From Candidatus Faecivicinus avistercoris (lineage in GTDB: Bacteria; Bacillota; Clostridia; Christensenellales; Aristaeellaceae): a stretch of DNA of 63,338 bases. This document shows, in pieces, positions 26,211 through 35,591 of this stretch. The stretch is from positions 1 to 63,338 of the forward strand of contig DVJL01000013.1 in NCBI GenBank assembly GCA_018716805.1. The letters are read 5' to 3'. Both the position numbers and the translations under genes were made by a program. The notes under the pieces are model-generated. The model was not told the DNA's origin. It saw only the letters and a list, made by a program, of their open reading frames with translations, and ran no database searches. Positions within the stretch are counted from its first letter, which is position 1. The number at the start of each line of letters is the position of its first letter.

Positions 26211-26491
26211 ACAACGGGCGTTCGATGAACGCCCGTTGTGGACGGGGGAGCAAGCTCCCCCGCCACTGCCACTCCCTCTCCAGTTTCCGCTAAAATCCTT
26301 CGGATTTCCGGGCGCGGAAACTGCAAGGAAGCGATTTTTGCTCTGGGAAATAGGATTTCCCGACGCAAAAATCAGCACCCGCGCCCGACGTACACGCCGT
26401 CGGGCGCGATTTTTACTGCGAAAGGGCTGCGGCCCTTTCGCGCTCTCCTCTGAGCTTTTTGACAAGCGGACGGGCGTTCGATGAACGCCCG
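26211..26491 (-). ncRNA. Candidate structured RNA or mobile repeat (copy A) between infB and rbfA
   Basis: Read leftward, this segment has seven consecutive hairpins: CGGGCGTTC/GAACGCCCG (26471-26491), GCGAAAGGGC stem (26418-26441), GCGCCCGAC stem (26381-26407), GATTTTTGC stem with inner GGGAAAT/ATTTCCC (26333-26373), linker GCTTCCTT, CAGTTTCCGC/GCGGAAACTG (26281-26323), GGGGGAGC/GCTCCCCC (26244-26261), and ACAACGGGCGTTC/GAACGCCCGTTGT (26211-26239). The first and last hairpins share the same 21-bp palindrome. From the GATTTTTGC stem onward the order and linkers match copy B at 34.4 kb with different stem sequences. It is transcribed with the infB-rbfA operon. No protein is encoded. Confidence 0.55.
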
Positions 26492-26509
26492 TTTGCAAAG
26501 TCAAGCGGC

Positions 26510-29275
26510 TCAGTTCTGAACTTCCTCCATCACGAAGCACTCGATGACGTCGTTCTCCTTGATGTCGTTGTAGTTCTCGATGCCGATGCCGCACTCGTAG
26601 CCGGTGTTGACTTCCTTGGCGTCGTCCTTGAAGCGCTTGAGCGAGTCGATCTTGCCCTCGTGGATGACCACGTTGTCGCGCAGCAGGCGGATCTGCGCGT
26701 TGCGCGCGATCTTGCCGTCGGTGACGTAGGAACCGGCGATCGTGCCGACGCCGGAGACCTTGAACGTCTGGCGCACCTGCGCGTGACCCAGCAGGACTTC
26801 CTTGAACTTCGGCGCAAGCATGCCCTTCATCGCGTTCTCGACGTCCTCGATCGCCTGATAGATGACGCGGTAGAGCCGGATGTCGATCTTCTCGCGCTCG
26901 GCCATCTCGCGCGCGTTGTTGTCCGGGCGCACGTTGAAGCCGATGATGATGGCGTTCGCGGTGGAAGCGAGCATGACGTCCGTCTCGGTGATCGCGCCGA
27001 CGCCGCCGTGGATCGTGCGCACGCGCACTTCGTCGTTGGACAGCTTCTCCAGCGACTGGCGCACCGCCTCGACCGAGCCCTGCACGTCCGCCTTGATAAT
27101 CAGGTTCAGATCCTTGATCTGGCCGGCGGAAATCTGGCTGAACAGGTCGTCCAGCGTGGTCTTCTGCTGGTCCTTGATCAGCGCGCGGCGCAGCTTGTCC
27201 TTGCGCTCCTCGGCGACCTGGCGGGAGAGCTTGTCGTCGTCGACGGCGCTGATGATGTCGCCCGCCTCGGGCACGTCGTTGAAGCCGATGACCTCGACCG
27301 GCTGCGACGGGCCGGCTTCCTTCACGCGCTCGCCGCGGTCGTTGACCATGGCGCGCACGCGGCCGTATGCCGTGCCGGCGACGATCGTGTCGCTGACGCG
27401 CAGCGTGCCGTTCTTGACCAGCACGGTCGCCACCGGGCCGCGGCCCTTGTCCAGCCGCGCCTCGATGATGATGCCGCGCGCCTTGCGGTTCGGGTTGGCG
27501 CGGTAGTCCTGCACCTCGGCGACCAGCAGGATCATCTCCAGCAGCTGGTCGACGCCCTCGCCGGTCACGGCGGAGACGGGCACCATGATCGTGTCGCCGC
27601 CCCACTCCTCGCAGACGAGCTCGTACTCGGTCAGCTGCTGCTTGATGCGCTCGATGTTGGCGCCGACCTTGTCGATCTTGTTGATGGCGACGATGATCTG
27701 GACGCCCGCCGCCTTGGCGTGGCTGATGGCCTCGACGGTCTGCGGCATGACGCCGTCGTCCGCGGCGACCACGAGCACGGCGATGTCCGTGGCCTGCGCG
27801 CCGCGCATGCGCATGGACGTGAACGCCTCGTGGCCGGGCGTGTCGAGGAAGGTGATCTGGCGGCCGTCGAGATCGACGGTATATGCGCCGATGTGCTGCG
27901 TGATGCCGCCGGCCTCCGTCGCGGTGACGTGCGCCTTGCGGATGTAGTCGAGCAGCGAGGTCTTGCCGTGGTCGACGTGGCCCATGATGGTCACGACCGG
28001 CGGGCGCGGCATGAGATCCTCCTCCGCGTCGGCGACGTCCTCCTTCTCCAGCGCGTCCTCGGCCGTCTCGGCGAGCTTCAGCTCCAGCTCCACGCCAAAC
28101 TCAGATGCGACCAGGCTGGCCGTATCGTAGTCGAGCTCGTTGTTGATCGTGGCGATGATGCCCAGCATCATCAGCTTCTTGATGATCTCGCCCGCCGGCT
28201 TGCCGATGCGCTCGGTGAGGTCGCGGACGGTGATCTTTTCGGCGGTCATGACCGCCTTTTCGATCTTGATCGGCTCGATAAACGTCTTCTTCTGCGCCGC
28301 CTTCTTTTTCTTCTTGCCGCGCACGAATTCGTCGTCATAGCCGTTCGACATCATGCTGGCGTCGCGCCGGCGGTTGCCCCGGTTCGCATTGCGCTCCGGA
28401 TCGTTCTGGCGGACGTACTGCTTTTTGTTCGGATCGTAGTTGGAGACGCGCTCCTTCTCAACCGCGGGCGCGAGGTCGGCCATCCGGCCGCGGCCAAATC
28501 CGCCCGGACGGCTGCCGCCGCCGAACCCGCCGGCGCGCCCTCCCTGTCCCGGCTGCGCGGGGCGGCCAAACGGGCGCTGTCCGCCCGCCTGTCCCGGCTG
28601 AGCCGGACGGCCGAACGGGCGCTGTCCGCCCGCCTGTCCCGCCGGCTGACCCGGCTGTACCGGACGGCCGTAGCGCTGACCCGGCTGCGGCTGCTGCCCC
28701 GGCTGCACCGGTCGGCCATAGCGCGGCTGGCCCTGCTGCGGCTGCTGCCCCGGCTGCACCGGTCGGCCATAGCGCTGGCCCTGCTGCGGCTGCTGCCCCG
28801 GCTGCACCGGTCGGCCATAGCGCGGCTGACCCGCCGCGGCGGGCTGCTGAACGGCCGGCTTCGCCGCCGGACGCGGCGCTTCCGCCTTGGCCTCCGCCTG
28901 CACAGGTTTTTCCTGCGCCGCCGGCGCCTCCTGAACGACGGGTTTTTCCGGCTCCTTCGGGGCTGCGGGCGCCTCCGCAGGCTTCGCCGCTTCGGGCGCT
29001 GCTGCCGGCGCGATGTCGGACGCGGAGACCTCCGGCACCTGTTCGCTGGAATACGCGGTCATGAACTGCGCGCTGGCCTCATACTGCTTTCTGAGTTCTT
29101 CCTTCGCCTCGCGCTCCTGCCGCTCCTTTTCCTCGCGGACATAGCCATCTGAAATTTTGCGCAGAGAACTGAGCACGTCCTGCGACTGCTTGCGCAGGCG
29201 GGTGACGCTTTCAAGCATCTTTCCCGCGTTCGCGCTCAATTCTTTGGTTGCGTCCTGAACCCTGACTTTGGTCAT
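26510..29275 (-). CDS. infB: Translation initiation factor IF-2
   Basis: The 921-residue GTPase delivers initiator tRNA to the 30S subunit. After an N-terminal helical IF2-N region ([13 protein letters not shown]...) comes a long disordered segment (about residues 60-330) rich in Ala, Pro, Glu, then Gly-Arg-Pro-Gln repeats. The G domain has [12 protein letters not shown] (P-loop), DTPGHEAF and NKIDK, followed by IF2 domains II-IV ending VMEEVQN. Total length is within the range of clostridial IF2. The ATG is 33 bases after the YlxQ stop; its ribosome site (GAGG) is very close to the start. Confidence 0.97.
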   Translation of the reverse strand: MTKVRVQDATKELSANAGKMLESVTRLRKQSQDVLSSLRKISDGYVREEKERQEREAKEELRKQYEASAQFMTAYSSEQVPEVSASDIAPAAAPEAAKPAEAPAAPKEPEKPVVQEAPAAQEKPVQAEAKAEAPRPAAKPAVQQPAAAGQPRYGRPVQPGQQPQQGQRYGRPVQPGQQPQQGQPRYGRPVQPGQQPQPGQRYGRPVQPGQPAGQAGGQRPFGRPAQPGQAGGQRPFGRPAQPGQGGRAGGFGGGSRPGGFGRGRMADLAPAVEKERVSNYDPNKKQYVRQNDPERNANRGNRRRDASMMSNGYDDEFVRGKKKKKAAQKKTFIEPIKIEKAVMTAEKITVRDLTERIGKPAGEIIKKLMMLGIIATINNELDYDTASLVASEFGVELELKLAETAEDALEKEDVADAEEDLMPRPPVVTIMGHVDHGKTSLLDYIRKAHVTATEAGGITQHIGAYTVDLDGRQITFLDTPGHEAFTSMRMRGAQATDIAVLVVAADDGVMPQTVEAISHAKAAGVQIIVAINKIDKVGANIERIKQQLTEYELVCEEWGGDTIMVPVSAVTGEGVDQLLEMILLVAEVQDYRANPNRKARGIIIEARLDKGRGPVATVLVKNGTLRVSDTIVAGTAYGRVRAMVNDRGERVKEAGPSQPVEVIGFNDVPEAGDIISAVDDDKLSRQVAEERKDKLRRALIKDQQKTTLDDLFSQISAGQIKDLNLIIKADVQGSVEAVRQSLEKLSNDEVRVRTIHGGVGAITETDVMLASTANAIIIGFNVRPDNNAREMAEREKIDIRLYRVIYQAIEDVENAMKGMLAPKFKEVLLGHAQVRQTFKVSGVGTIAGSYVTDGKIARNAQIRLLRDNVVIHEGKIDSLKRFKDDAKEVNTGYECGIGIENYNDIKENDVIECFVMEEVQN
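28555..28835 (-). repeat. In-frame Gly-Arg-Pro-Gln repeats within infB
   Basis: The coding sequence repeats units translated as [15 protein letters not shown] (about four times) and [15 protein letters not shown] (about twice). The DNA copies are close to identical, pointing to recent slippage expansion in the disordered linker of IF2. Confidence 0.85.
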
Positions 29276-29307
29276 TCCCTCAATGCACCCCCGATAGTAG
29301 ACTGGTC

Positions 29308-29610
29308 CTAACCCGGCGTGAAATCGCCTTTCAAAATCTGCTCGGCGAAGCCGGCGTCGGTGATTCCGACGGCCATGCGGCCGGGCTTTCCAATCGCGTC
29401 GCCCAGCGAAAGCGCGGGCGCGACGACGAGCGGAACCGAATGGCTGCGGCACGCGTCGGTGATGGATTTCACCGCATTCTTCGCCGCCGCAGCGTCGAGC
29501 ACGACGGCGTACGCGCCGCCGGACCGAATCGCCTGAACGCAGGCCTTCTCTCCGGAGACCAGCCTGCCCGCCCGGGCGCACAGCCCGAGCATGTTGAGCG
29601 CGCGGCTCAC
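29308..29610 (-). CDS. rplGA: L7Ae/L30e-family RNA-binding protein YlxQ
   Basis: The 100-residue protein has the L7Ae fold pattern: [40 protein letters not shown] and [16 protein letters not shown]. Homologues bind kink-turn RNAs. It begins at a GTG that overlaps the ylxR stop by four bases (GTGA) and is followed by infB, the standard nusA-ylxR-ylxQ-infB order. Confidence 0.93.
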   Translation of the reverse strand: MSRALNMLGLCARAGRLVSGEKACVQAIRSGGAYAVVLDAAAAKNAVKSITDACRSHSVPLVVAPALSLGDAIGKPGRMAVGITDAGFAEQILKGDFTPG

Positions 29611-29885
29611 GCGCCCTCCCGCGGCCGGATCTGCGCCGCGAGGCCGTCAAAGACCGCGTCGTCGATCTTCGCGTCGAGCGCCCGCTCCAGCGCGCGGGTC
29701 TTTTGCGCGCGCCTCAAGCACTCGGCGTTTTCGCAGACATAAGCGCCCCGGCCGGGCGCCTTGCCCGTCCGGTCGACGGCGGGATCGCCCTCCTGGGGCT
29801 TGACCACGCGCATCAGCTCCGCCTTGGGCTTCATCTCCCGACAGCCCACGCACATGCGCATGGGGATCTTGCGCTTCCTTGGCAT
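29607..29885 (-). CDS. rnpM: YlxR family RNA-binding protein (RnpM)
   Basis: The 92-residue protein has the YlxR signature [20 protein letters not shown] and [18 protein letters not shown]. Recent work on Firmicutes homologues links it to RNase P binding. The second ATG (MPRKRKIP) is preferred because AGAGGA lies six bases upstream; the first ATG overlaps the nusA stop too closely. Confidence 0.93.
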   Translation of the reverse strand: MPRKRKIPMRMCVGCREMKPKAELMRVVKPQEGDPAVDRTGKAPGRGAYVCENAECLRRAQKTRALERALDAKIDDAVFDGLAAQIRPREGA

Positions 29886-29887
29886 CG

Positions 29888-31000
29888 TCATTCCTCTTTC
29901 GGTTCGGCGTCCGCAGCGGCCTCCTCGGCCTCCATGTTCTGGACGTCGGCCTCCACCTGGCTCTGGCTCTTGATGTCGATCTTCCAGCCGGTCAGCTTCG
30001 CGGCGAGGCGGGCGTTCTGGCCCTCCTTGCCAATGGCCAGCGACAGCTGGTTATCCGGCACGATGACCCGCGCGGTCTTCTCCGTATCGGAGACGAACAC
30101 GCTGATCACGCGCGCGGGATTGAGCGCGTTGGCGATGTATTCCGCCGGGTTGCTCGACCACTTGACGATGTCGATCTTCTCCGTCTTCAGCTCGCTGACG
30201 ACGTTTTCCACACGCATGCCGCGCGGGCCGACGCAGGAGCCGACGGCGTCGATCAGCGGATCGGTCGACAGCACGGCCATCTTCGTGCGGAAGCCCGCCT
30301 CGCGGGCGATGGCCTTGATCTGCACCACGCCGGCGACGATCTCCGGCACCTCCAGCTCGAACAGGCGCTTGACCAGCCCGGGATGCGTGCGCGAGACGAA
30401 GATCTGCGGCCCGCGGCCCGTGCGCGCGACCTCGAGGACGTAGACCTTGACGCGGTCGTCGATGTTCAACTCCTCGGTCGGCATCTGTTGGTTCGGCTCG
30501 AGCACGCCCTCGGTGCGGCCGAGCTCGACGTAAACGGTCTTGTTCTCGATGCGCTGCACGATCGCGGTCAGGATCTCGTTTTCCTTCTGGCTGTACTCAT
30601 CGTAGATCACGCCGCGCTCGGCCTCGCGCAGGTGCTGCACGACGACCTGCTTGGCCGTCTGCGCCGCGATGCGGCCGAAGTTCTTCGGCGTGACCTCGAC
30701 CTCGACCAGGTCGCCCAGCTCGTACTGCGGCCGGATGGCGCGCGCCTCGGTAAGCGTCATCTCGCACTGAGGGTCCATGACCTCCTCGACGACGGTCTTT
30801 CTGGAGAACACCTCGACGACGCCCTTGGACGGGTCGATCGTCGCGCGGACGTTCGCGGTCTTGCCGAAATTTCTTTTATATGCAGAAATCAGCGCCGATT
30901 CGATCGCCGAGCAGAGCACATCCTTGTTGATGCGGCGCTCCTTGCTCAGCTGGTCGAGCGAGCTGAAGAACTCCTCGGAGTTGATGCTGCCGTTCGCCAT
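29888..31000 (-). CDS. nusA: Transcription termination/antitermination factor NusA
   Basis: The 370-residue protein has the NusA N-terminal RNA polymerase-binding domain (SSLDQLSKERRINKDVLCSAIESAL), an S1 domain (about 130-200), and two KH domains (DPLIDAVGSCVGPRGMRVENVVSEL; LSLAIGKEGQNARLAAKLTGWKIDI). It lacks the C-terminal AR repeats of proteobacteria, as expected for Firmicutes. GGGGAGG precedes the ATG. Confidence 0.97.
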   Translation of the reverse strand: MANGSINSEEFFSSLDQLSKERRINKDVLCSAIESALISAYKRNFGKTANVRATIDPSKGVVEVFSRKTVVEEVMDPQCEMTLTEARAIRPQYELGDLVEVEVTPKNFGRIAAQTAKQVVVQHLREAERGVIYDEYSQKENEILTAIVQRIENKTVYVELGRTEGVLEPNQQMPTEELNIDDRVKVYVLEVARTGRGPQIFVSRTHPGLVKRLFELEVPEIVAGVVQIKAIAREAGFRTKMAVLSTDPLIDAVGSCVGPRGMRVENVVSELKTEKIDIVKWSSNPAEYIANALNPARVISVFVSDTEKTARVIVPDNQLSLAIGKEGQNARLAAKLTGWKIDIKSQSQVEADVQNMEAEEAAADAEPKEE

Positions 31001-31039
31001 GTCTATTTCCTCCCCTTTCATCCAAACCGCCCACGAAGC

Positions 31040-31516
31040 CTACTCCGCGGGCACGTCGTCCTCGAGGTCGGATTCGTCAAAGTCGATCAACGGGCGGACG
31101 ACGGCCACGTCCTTTCGCGAAAACGCCCGCGTCACGCCGGGCGAAACCTCGATCACGATCTCGCCGTCCACCAGCCCGACCAGGTCGCCCGTGAACTGTT
31201 TGGCGCCATCGACCGGGCGGTAGGTCTTCAGCTCCACCGCGAGGCCCTTGCTGCGCTCAAAATCGCGCTCGGTCTTCAGCGGGCGGTCTGCCCCCGGCGA
31301 CGAAACCTCCATGAAATCAAACGCCACGTTCTCGACCAGCGGCTGAATCCGGCGGTGAAACCGCTCCAGTTCGTCCAGCGCGACGCCGTCCGGGCGATCG
31401 ATGTAAAAGCGCAGAAAATGGCCGGTCGGTTCCTTGACCAGCTCAACATCGACCAGCTCCACCTGAAGCTCGTCGGCGATTTTCTGTGCAATTCGCGCTG
31501 CTTCCTTCACCGGCAT
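31040..31516 (-). CDS. rimP: Ribosome maturation factor RimP
   Basis: The roughly 158-residue protein has the RimP pattern LVDVELVKEPTGHFLRFYIDRPDGVALDELERFHRRI and VSSPGADRPLKTERDFERSKG. It assists 30S assembly. The start is uncertain: the ATG used has GAGG six bases upstream, while a TTG five codons earlier (31531) has a better GGAGGGG site. First gene of the rimP-nusA-ylxR-ylxQ-infB operon. Confidence 0.93.
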   Translation of the reverse strand: MPVKEAARIAQKIADELQVELVDVELVKEPTGHFLRFYIDRPDGVALDELERFHRRIQPLVENVAFDFMEVSSPGADRPLKTERDFERSKGLAVELKTYRPVDGAKQFTGDLVGLVDGEIVIEVSPGVTRAFSRKDVAVVRPLIDFDESDLEDDVPAE

Positions 31517-31687
31517 GGACTGCCTCGGCAAGCAAACCCCTCCAAATCCCTGTTCGCGTAAAAACACACCGCCGGTTGACGGCGGCTCCATGACTGACTT
31601 CTCAACCCCGCCGCGCCCGGAAAGCCGATGCCGGCGTCCTTGCGGCCGCGGGCGCCGGTTGGACGGCGTGGCTTCAACACAACATTC

Positions 31688-31716
31688 ATTATACCACGTC
31701 GCCGGGCAGAATACAA
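31688..31716 (-). promoter_or_regulatory. Promoter of the rimP-nusA-infB operon
   Basis: Leftward TTGTAT, 17-base spacer and perfect TATAAT. The leader of about 165 bases holds a CCGCCG/CGGCGG hairpin, but no known riboswitch was recognised. Confidence 0.8.
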
Positions 31717-31806
31717 CCTTCATTTGCCCGAAAAAAGCGCCCGAATTCGCAATTATTTGTTATATTCTCGGTCTTTCCCCCTGAAAACACGCACCGCTGG
31801 GGCAGA

Positions 31807-33078
31807 TCAGAAGGCGACCTCCGTCAGGTGCATCGTCTCGACCTTGGCGCCGAGGCTGCGCAGCTTTTCATCAAATCGCTCGTACCCGCGCAGGATATAG
31901 CCGATGCCGCCGATCTCGGTCACGCCGTCGGCCATCAGCCCGGCGATCATCATCGCCGCGCCGGCGCGCAGGTCGGTCGCATTCACGCGCGCGCCGACGA
32001 GCTTCTCCACGCCGCTGATGATGGCGGTGGACTCGATCACGCGCACATTCGCGCCCATCTTGCGCAGTTCGTCCAGAAAGCGAAAACGCGATTCAAAGAT
32101 CGTCTCGGTGACGATGCTGGTGCCGTTGGCGACGGTCAGAAGCGCCGACAGCGGCTGCTGCAGGTCGGTCGGAAAGCCGGGATAGCCCTGCGTCTTGACG
32201 TTGACGGAGCGGAAGGTGCCATTGGACTTGACGTGGATCCAGTCGTCCTCGCTCGTAACGCTGACGCCCATCTCCAAAAGCTTCGCCGACAGCGCTTCCA
32301 TGTGCGTCGGGATCGCGCCGGTGATCAGCACGTCCCCGGCGGTCGCCGCCGCGGCGATCATCAGCGTGCCGGTCTCGATCTGGTCGGGAACGACCGTGTA
32401 ATTCGCGCCGTGCAGGTGCCGCCCGCCGCGGATGCGGATGACGTCCGTCCCCGCGCCCTTGACCACCGCGCCCATGCTAGACAGGAAGTTCGCCAGATCG
32501 ACGATGTGCGGCTCCTTGGCCGCGTTGTGGATGCAGGTCGTGCCGCTGGCGGACACGGCGGTCAACATGCTGTTGACGGTCGCGCCGACGCTGGGCATGT
32601 CCAGATAGATGTCGTCGCCGATCAACTCGTCCGCCTCGGCGACCACCACGCCGCCCAGCGTCTCCACGCGCGCGCCGAGCGCGCACATGCCCTTCACGGT
32701 CTGGTCGATCGGCCGGGCGCCGATGTCGCACCCGCCGGGCAGCGGAACCTCCGCCCGGCCAAACACGCCCAGCAAAACCGGCGCGAAATAGTACGACGCG
32801 CGCATGCGCCCCGCCAGCTCGTAGGGCGGATTGTAGCGGTCGACGGTGCGCGGATCGATCCACATCGTGTGATCCCTGAATTCCACGCGCGCGCCAAGCC
32901 ACCGGAGCATCTCGATGATGACGTGCACATCGTTGATGTCCGGAATATTCTCGATCGTCGACGGCGAGTCCGCCAGGAGCGCCGCCGGAATGATGGCCAC
33001 CGCCGCGTTTTTACCGCCGCTGACGGAAACCTCTCCCTCCAACCGCACGCCTCCGCGAATCCGAAATTTTTCTTTCAT
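31807..33078 (-). CDS. murA: UDP-N-acetylglucosamine 1-carboxyvinyltransferase
   Basis: The 423-residue enzyme adds enolpyruvate from PEP to UDP-GlcNAc, the first committed step of peptidoglycan synthesis and the fosfomycin target. Signatures: VSGGKNAAVAIIPAALLA, the loop GGCDIGARPIDQTVKGMCALG near residue 120 and LRAGAAMMIAGLMADG. In that loop the usual active-site cysteine (PGGCAIG) is retained as PGGCDIG, so fosfomycin sensitivity would be expected. AGGGG precedes the ATG. It is followed downstream by no further gene until rimP. Confidence 0.96.
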   Translation of the reverse strand: MKEKFRIRGGVRLEGEVSVSGGKNAAVAIIPAALLADSPSTIENIPDINDVHVIIEMLRWLGARVEFRDHTMWIDPRTVDRYNPPYELAGRMRASYYFAPVLLGVFGRAEVPLPGGCDIGARPIDQTVKGMCALGARVETLGGVVVAEADELIGDDIYLDMPSVGATVNSMLTAVSASGTTCIHNAAKEPHIVDLANFLSSMGAVVKGAGTDVIRIRGGRHLHGANYTVVPDQIETGTLMIAAAATAGDVLITGAIPTHMEALSAKLLEMGVSVTSEDDWIHVKSNGTFRSVNVKTQGYPGFPTDLQQPLSALLTVANGTSIVTETIFESRFRFLDELRKMGANVRVIESTAIISGVEKLVGARVNATDLRAGAAMMIAGLMADGVTEIGGIGYILRGYERFDEKLRSLGAKVETMHLTEVAF

Positions 33079-33136
33079 CTCGTCACCCCTGCGCTTCGCC
33101 GGTCCCCTGATCTCGCATACCGTTTTGAACGCCGCA

Positions 33137-33334
33137 TCAATGCCCACAGCCCGAACATCCGGCGCAGTTTCCACCGCAGCCGCCCTTCGGCGCGCCGAAC
33201 GAGCACTTGCCCTGATAGACGCGCGCGACCTTCTGCCCGCACTTTTCGCAGACCACTTCGTCCCTCTGTGCAATCGACTTGAGCGCCTCAAACCGGTGCC
33301 CGCACGCCGTGCAGCGATATTCATACAAAGGCAT
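33137..33334 (-). CDS. FmdB-type zinc-ribbon protein
   Basis: The 65-residue protein starts MPLYEYRCTACGHRFEAL and has a second CxxC (EVVCEKCGQ), giving the zinc ribbon of the FmdB/CxxC regulatory family. The tail (GGCGGNCAGCSGCGH) is unusually rich in Gly and Cys. GGAGG precedes the ATG. It precedes murA and probably shares its transcript. Function is not established. Confidence 0.9.
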   Translation of the reverse strand: MPLYEYRCTACGHRFEALKSIAQRDEVVCEKCGQKVARVYQGKCSFGAPKGGCGGNCAGCSGCGH

Positions 33335-33386
33335 GATTCTCAACCTCCATGCGCCAATCCGGGACAAACCCTTCGGCGCAACCTAT

Positions 33387-33415
33387 ATTATACATGATTG
33401 GAAGCGTTCAGGCAA
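33387..33415 (-). promoter_or_regulatory. Promoter of fmdB-murA
   Basis: Leftward TTGCCT, 17-base spacer and perfect TATAAT. Confidence 0.75.
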
Positions 33416-33487
33416 CCCCGTTAACGATGATTTTCCCCTTTTTCCTGTTTCATCCCGCAAATTTTCGACCAAAAACGCATTCTTTCG

Positions 33488-33516
33488 TTGCCAAATCATC
33501 CCTGTTGTGCTAAAAT
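33488..33516 (+). promoter_or_regulatory. Promoter of the alpha/beta hydrolase gene
   Basis: Rightward TTGCCA, 17-base spacer and TAAAAT, about 35 bases before the chosen start. Confidence 0.65.
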
Positions 33517-33551
33517 GAGCGTAGTTTGTGTCGAAACAGGGGTGTGAACGC

Positions 33552-34373
33552 TTGGCCGAGGAAAGTCAATTTCTGACCTTTATGGGTCTGCGCGTTCACT
33601 TTGCCGTCGCCCGGCCGGAAACCCCGCTCAAAAACCGCGTGCTGCTGCTCGGCTCGCCGCTGGTGACGACGTTCCACTGGCGCAAGCTGCTGCCGGAGCT
33701 TTCACAGCTGGGCTGCCTGACGGTGATGGTCGACCTGCCCGGCTTCGGCTTAAGCGACTGCTTCGAGGCTGCGCCGCAGGACCACGACCTCCGCGCGAGC
33801 ATCCTCTGGGGCATCCTCGACTACGTCGACCGCGAAAGCGGCGCGCCGATGTCGCTGTGGCACCTGGTCGCGCACGGCAGCGCCTGCGCGACGATTCTGC
33901 GCATGGCCAACCAGTATCCGGATTCGGCAAAATCGCTGGTGCACCTGTGTCCGACGTTCGCCCTCGACCTCCCCAAGCGCAGCCGCGAGGCCATGTCGCG
34001 CCTGTACGACGCCACAGTGCGCTCCGAGGCGCGCTTCCGCGCACAGATCGAGCGCTTCGCCGGCTATCCGCTGGCCGACTATGTGCTCGACCGGATGCGC
34101 CGTCCGCTTCTGCGCCCCGGCGCGCGGGAGAACTTTCTGCGAATGCTCCGCCGCGCGGCGATCCCGCCGGAAGAGGGCATGGGCTTCTGTCCGACGATGG
34201 CGCTGTGGGGCGGCCGCGACCCGCTCGCGAGCGAGCGCGCAAACGCCGAAGCGCGCCGGCTGCTGCCCGACGCGGAGACCCATGCGCTCAAGTCTGCCGG
34301 CCACTTCCCGATGGAGACGCACAGCCGCGCCATCCGCGATTACCTGCGCGGATGGATTCGCTATAACGACTGA
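33552..34373 (+). CDS. Alpha/beta-hydrolase fold protein
   Basis: The 273-residue protein has the fold pattern: VLLLGSPLVTTFHWRKLLPEL (oxyanion region), VDLPGFGLSD, a nucleophile-elbow position reading LVAHGSACATIL, MALWGGRDPLA and a final HFPMETH carrying the catalytic histidine. The elbow appears as AHGSA (serine one position late relative to GxSxG), so activity is uncertain. A TTG start is chosen with AGGGGTG seven bases upstream; a GTG eight codons earlier has no good site. The substrate is unknown. Confidence 0.85.
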   Translation: MAEESQFLTFMGLRVHFAVARPETPLKNRVLLLGSPLVTTFHWRKLLPELSQLGCLTVMVDLPGFGLSDCFEAAPQDHDLRASILWGILDYVDRESGAPMSLWHLVAHGSACATILRMANQYPDSAKSLVHLCPTFALDLPKRSREAMSRLYDATVRSEARFRAQIERFAGYPLADYVLDRMRRPLLRPGARENFLRMLRRAAIPPEEGMGFCPTMALWGGRDPLASERANAEARRLLPDAETHALKSAGHFPMETHSRAIRDYLRGWIRYND

Positions 34374-34386
34374 AGGAACCCTTCCT

Positions 34387-34652
34387 CGTCCTGTCAAAAA
34401 GGCAGGCAGGACAGCCTGTAAATCAAATCCGGCGACATGTGCGGCGGATTTGCGATATTTTTCTAAAGGGAAATCTCATTTCCCGAAAGAAAAATATCTT
34501 CCTTGCACAATTTGCGGCCGGAGTTTTCCAAAGGAAAACTCAAGCGAATTGTGGTAGGGGTGGTCGTGGCGGGGAGCAGAGCTCCCCGTCCACACAGGCT
34601 GTCAAAGAATTGACAGCCTGTGGAGCGGAGGCGCAGCCTCCCTCCCTTTTTA
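34387..34652 (+). ncRNA. Candidate structured RNA or mobile repeat (copy B) between a hydrolase gene and mscS
   Basis: Consecutive hairpins: CTGTC/GACAG (about 34391-34414), CAAATCCG/CGGATTTG (34424-34452), GATATTTTTC stem with inner GGGAAAT/ATTTCCC (34454-34498), linker TTCCTTG, CACAATTTGC/GCGAATTGTG with inner GAGTTTTCC/GGAAAACTC (34506-34553), linker with GGGGTGG, GGGGAGC/GCTCCCC (34571-34587) plus GTCCACA, CACAGGCTGTC/GACAGCCTGTG (34593-34622), and a GGAGGC/GCCTCC hairpin followed by T residues. From the GATATTTTTC stem the layout equals copy A, with compensating base changes. No protein is encoded. The last hairpin may terminate the hydrolase transcript. Confidence 0.55.
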
Positions 34653-34682
34653 TTATACGGCGGCGGATTCATAATATATCCG

Positions 34683-34711
34683 TTGACACATCGCGCAAAC
34701 GAACGTACAAT
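34683..34711 (+). promoter_or_regulatory. Promoter of the mscS gene
   Basis: Perfect TTGACA, 17-base spacer and TACAAT. Confidence 0.8.
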
Positions 34712-34772
34712 AAAAGATGAAGAGATGGCATTCTTCTCCATCATCCCTGCAAAAGCGAAAGAAGGGGCCGCC

Positions 34773-35576
34773 ATGCCGGAAATCTATCAGACTCTGTTGC
34801 GCGACCTGAGCGAATTTGGGTTGCACCTGCTCTACGCAATCGCCGTCGTCGCCGTCGGGTTCAAGCTGATCGGCCCGCTGAGCCGGTGGTTTGGCCGGCT
34901 CAAGCTGATGAAGCGGATCGACCCGAGCGTTTCGGGCTTTCTCTTAAACGCCGTCACGCTGGTGCTGCGCATCGCCGTGCTGGCCTCGGCGGCGCTGATC
35001 CTCGGCGTGCCGGGCTCGGCGTTCGTGGCGCTGTTCGGTTCGGCGGGCGTGGCGCTCGGGCTCGCGCTGCAGGGTTCGCTGAGCAATCTGGCCGGCGGGC
35101 TGATGCTTCTGTTCTTCCGTCCGTTCAGCGTCGGCGATTACATCATGGCCGGCGACAAGGAGGGCACGGTCAAGCAGATCACCGCCTTCTACACTTCGAT
35201 CGTCACCGGCGACAACAAGCGCATCGTGCTGCCCAACGGCACGCTGACCAACGGCACGATCGTCAACTATTCCGCGGAGCCGACGCGGATGGTCGATCTC
35301 GCGTTCACCGTGTCCGACGGTACCGCGCCCGGCCGCGTGCGCGAGATCCTGCTGGGCGAGGCTGCGGCGAACCCGATGGTGCTGCCCGATCCCGCGCCCG
35401 CCGCGCCGATGACAAAGCTCGGCGGCGGTACGATGGGCTTCAACCTGCGCTTCTGGACGGCGCGGGAAAACGCCAAGCCCGCGGAGTACGCGCTGCTGGA
35501 ATCGATCAAGGCCGCCTTCGACCGCGAGGGCATCCAAATCCCCCGCACGCAGATGGACGTGCGGATGCAATCCTGA
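34773..35576 (+). CDS. mscS: Small-conductance mechanosensitive channel, MscS family
   Basis: The 267-residue protein has three N-terminal membrane helices and the MscS pore helix FVALFGSAGVALGLALQGSLSNLAGGLMLLFFRPFSVGDYI, then the beta domain VLPNGTLTNGTIVNYS and the C-terminal vestibule. It opens under membrane tension to release solutes on hypo-osmotic shock. The ATG used follows GAAGGGG; an in-frame ATG 16 codons earlier also has an AAGAG-like site and is possible. Confidence 0.95.
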   Translation: MPEIYQTLLRDLSEFGLHLLYAIAVVAVGFKLIGPLSRWFGRLKLMKRIDPSVSGFLLNAVTLVLRIAVLASAALILGVPGSAFVALFGSAGVALGLALQGSLSNLAGGLMLLFFRPFSVGDYIMAGDKEGTVKQITAFYTSIVTGDNKRIVLPNGTLTNGTIVNYSAEPTRMVDLAFTVSDGTAPGRVREILLGEAAANPMVLPDPAPAAPMTKLGGGTMGFNLRFWTARENAKPAEYALLESIKAAFDREGIQIPRTQMDVRMQS

Positions 35577-35591
35577 CAGGAGGCGCCGGAC

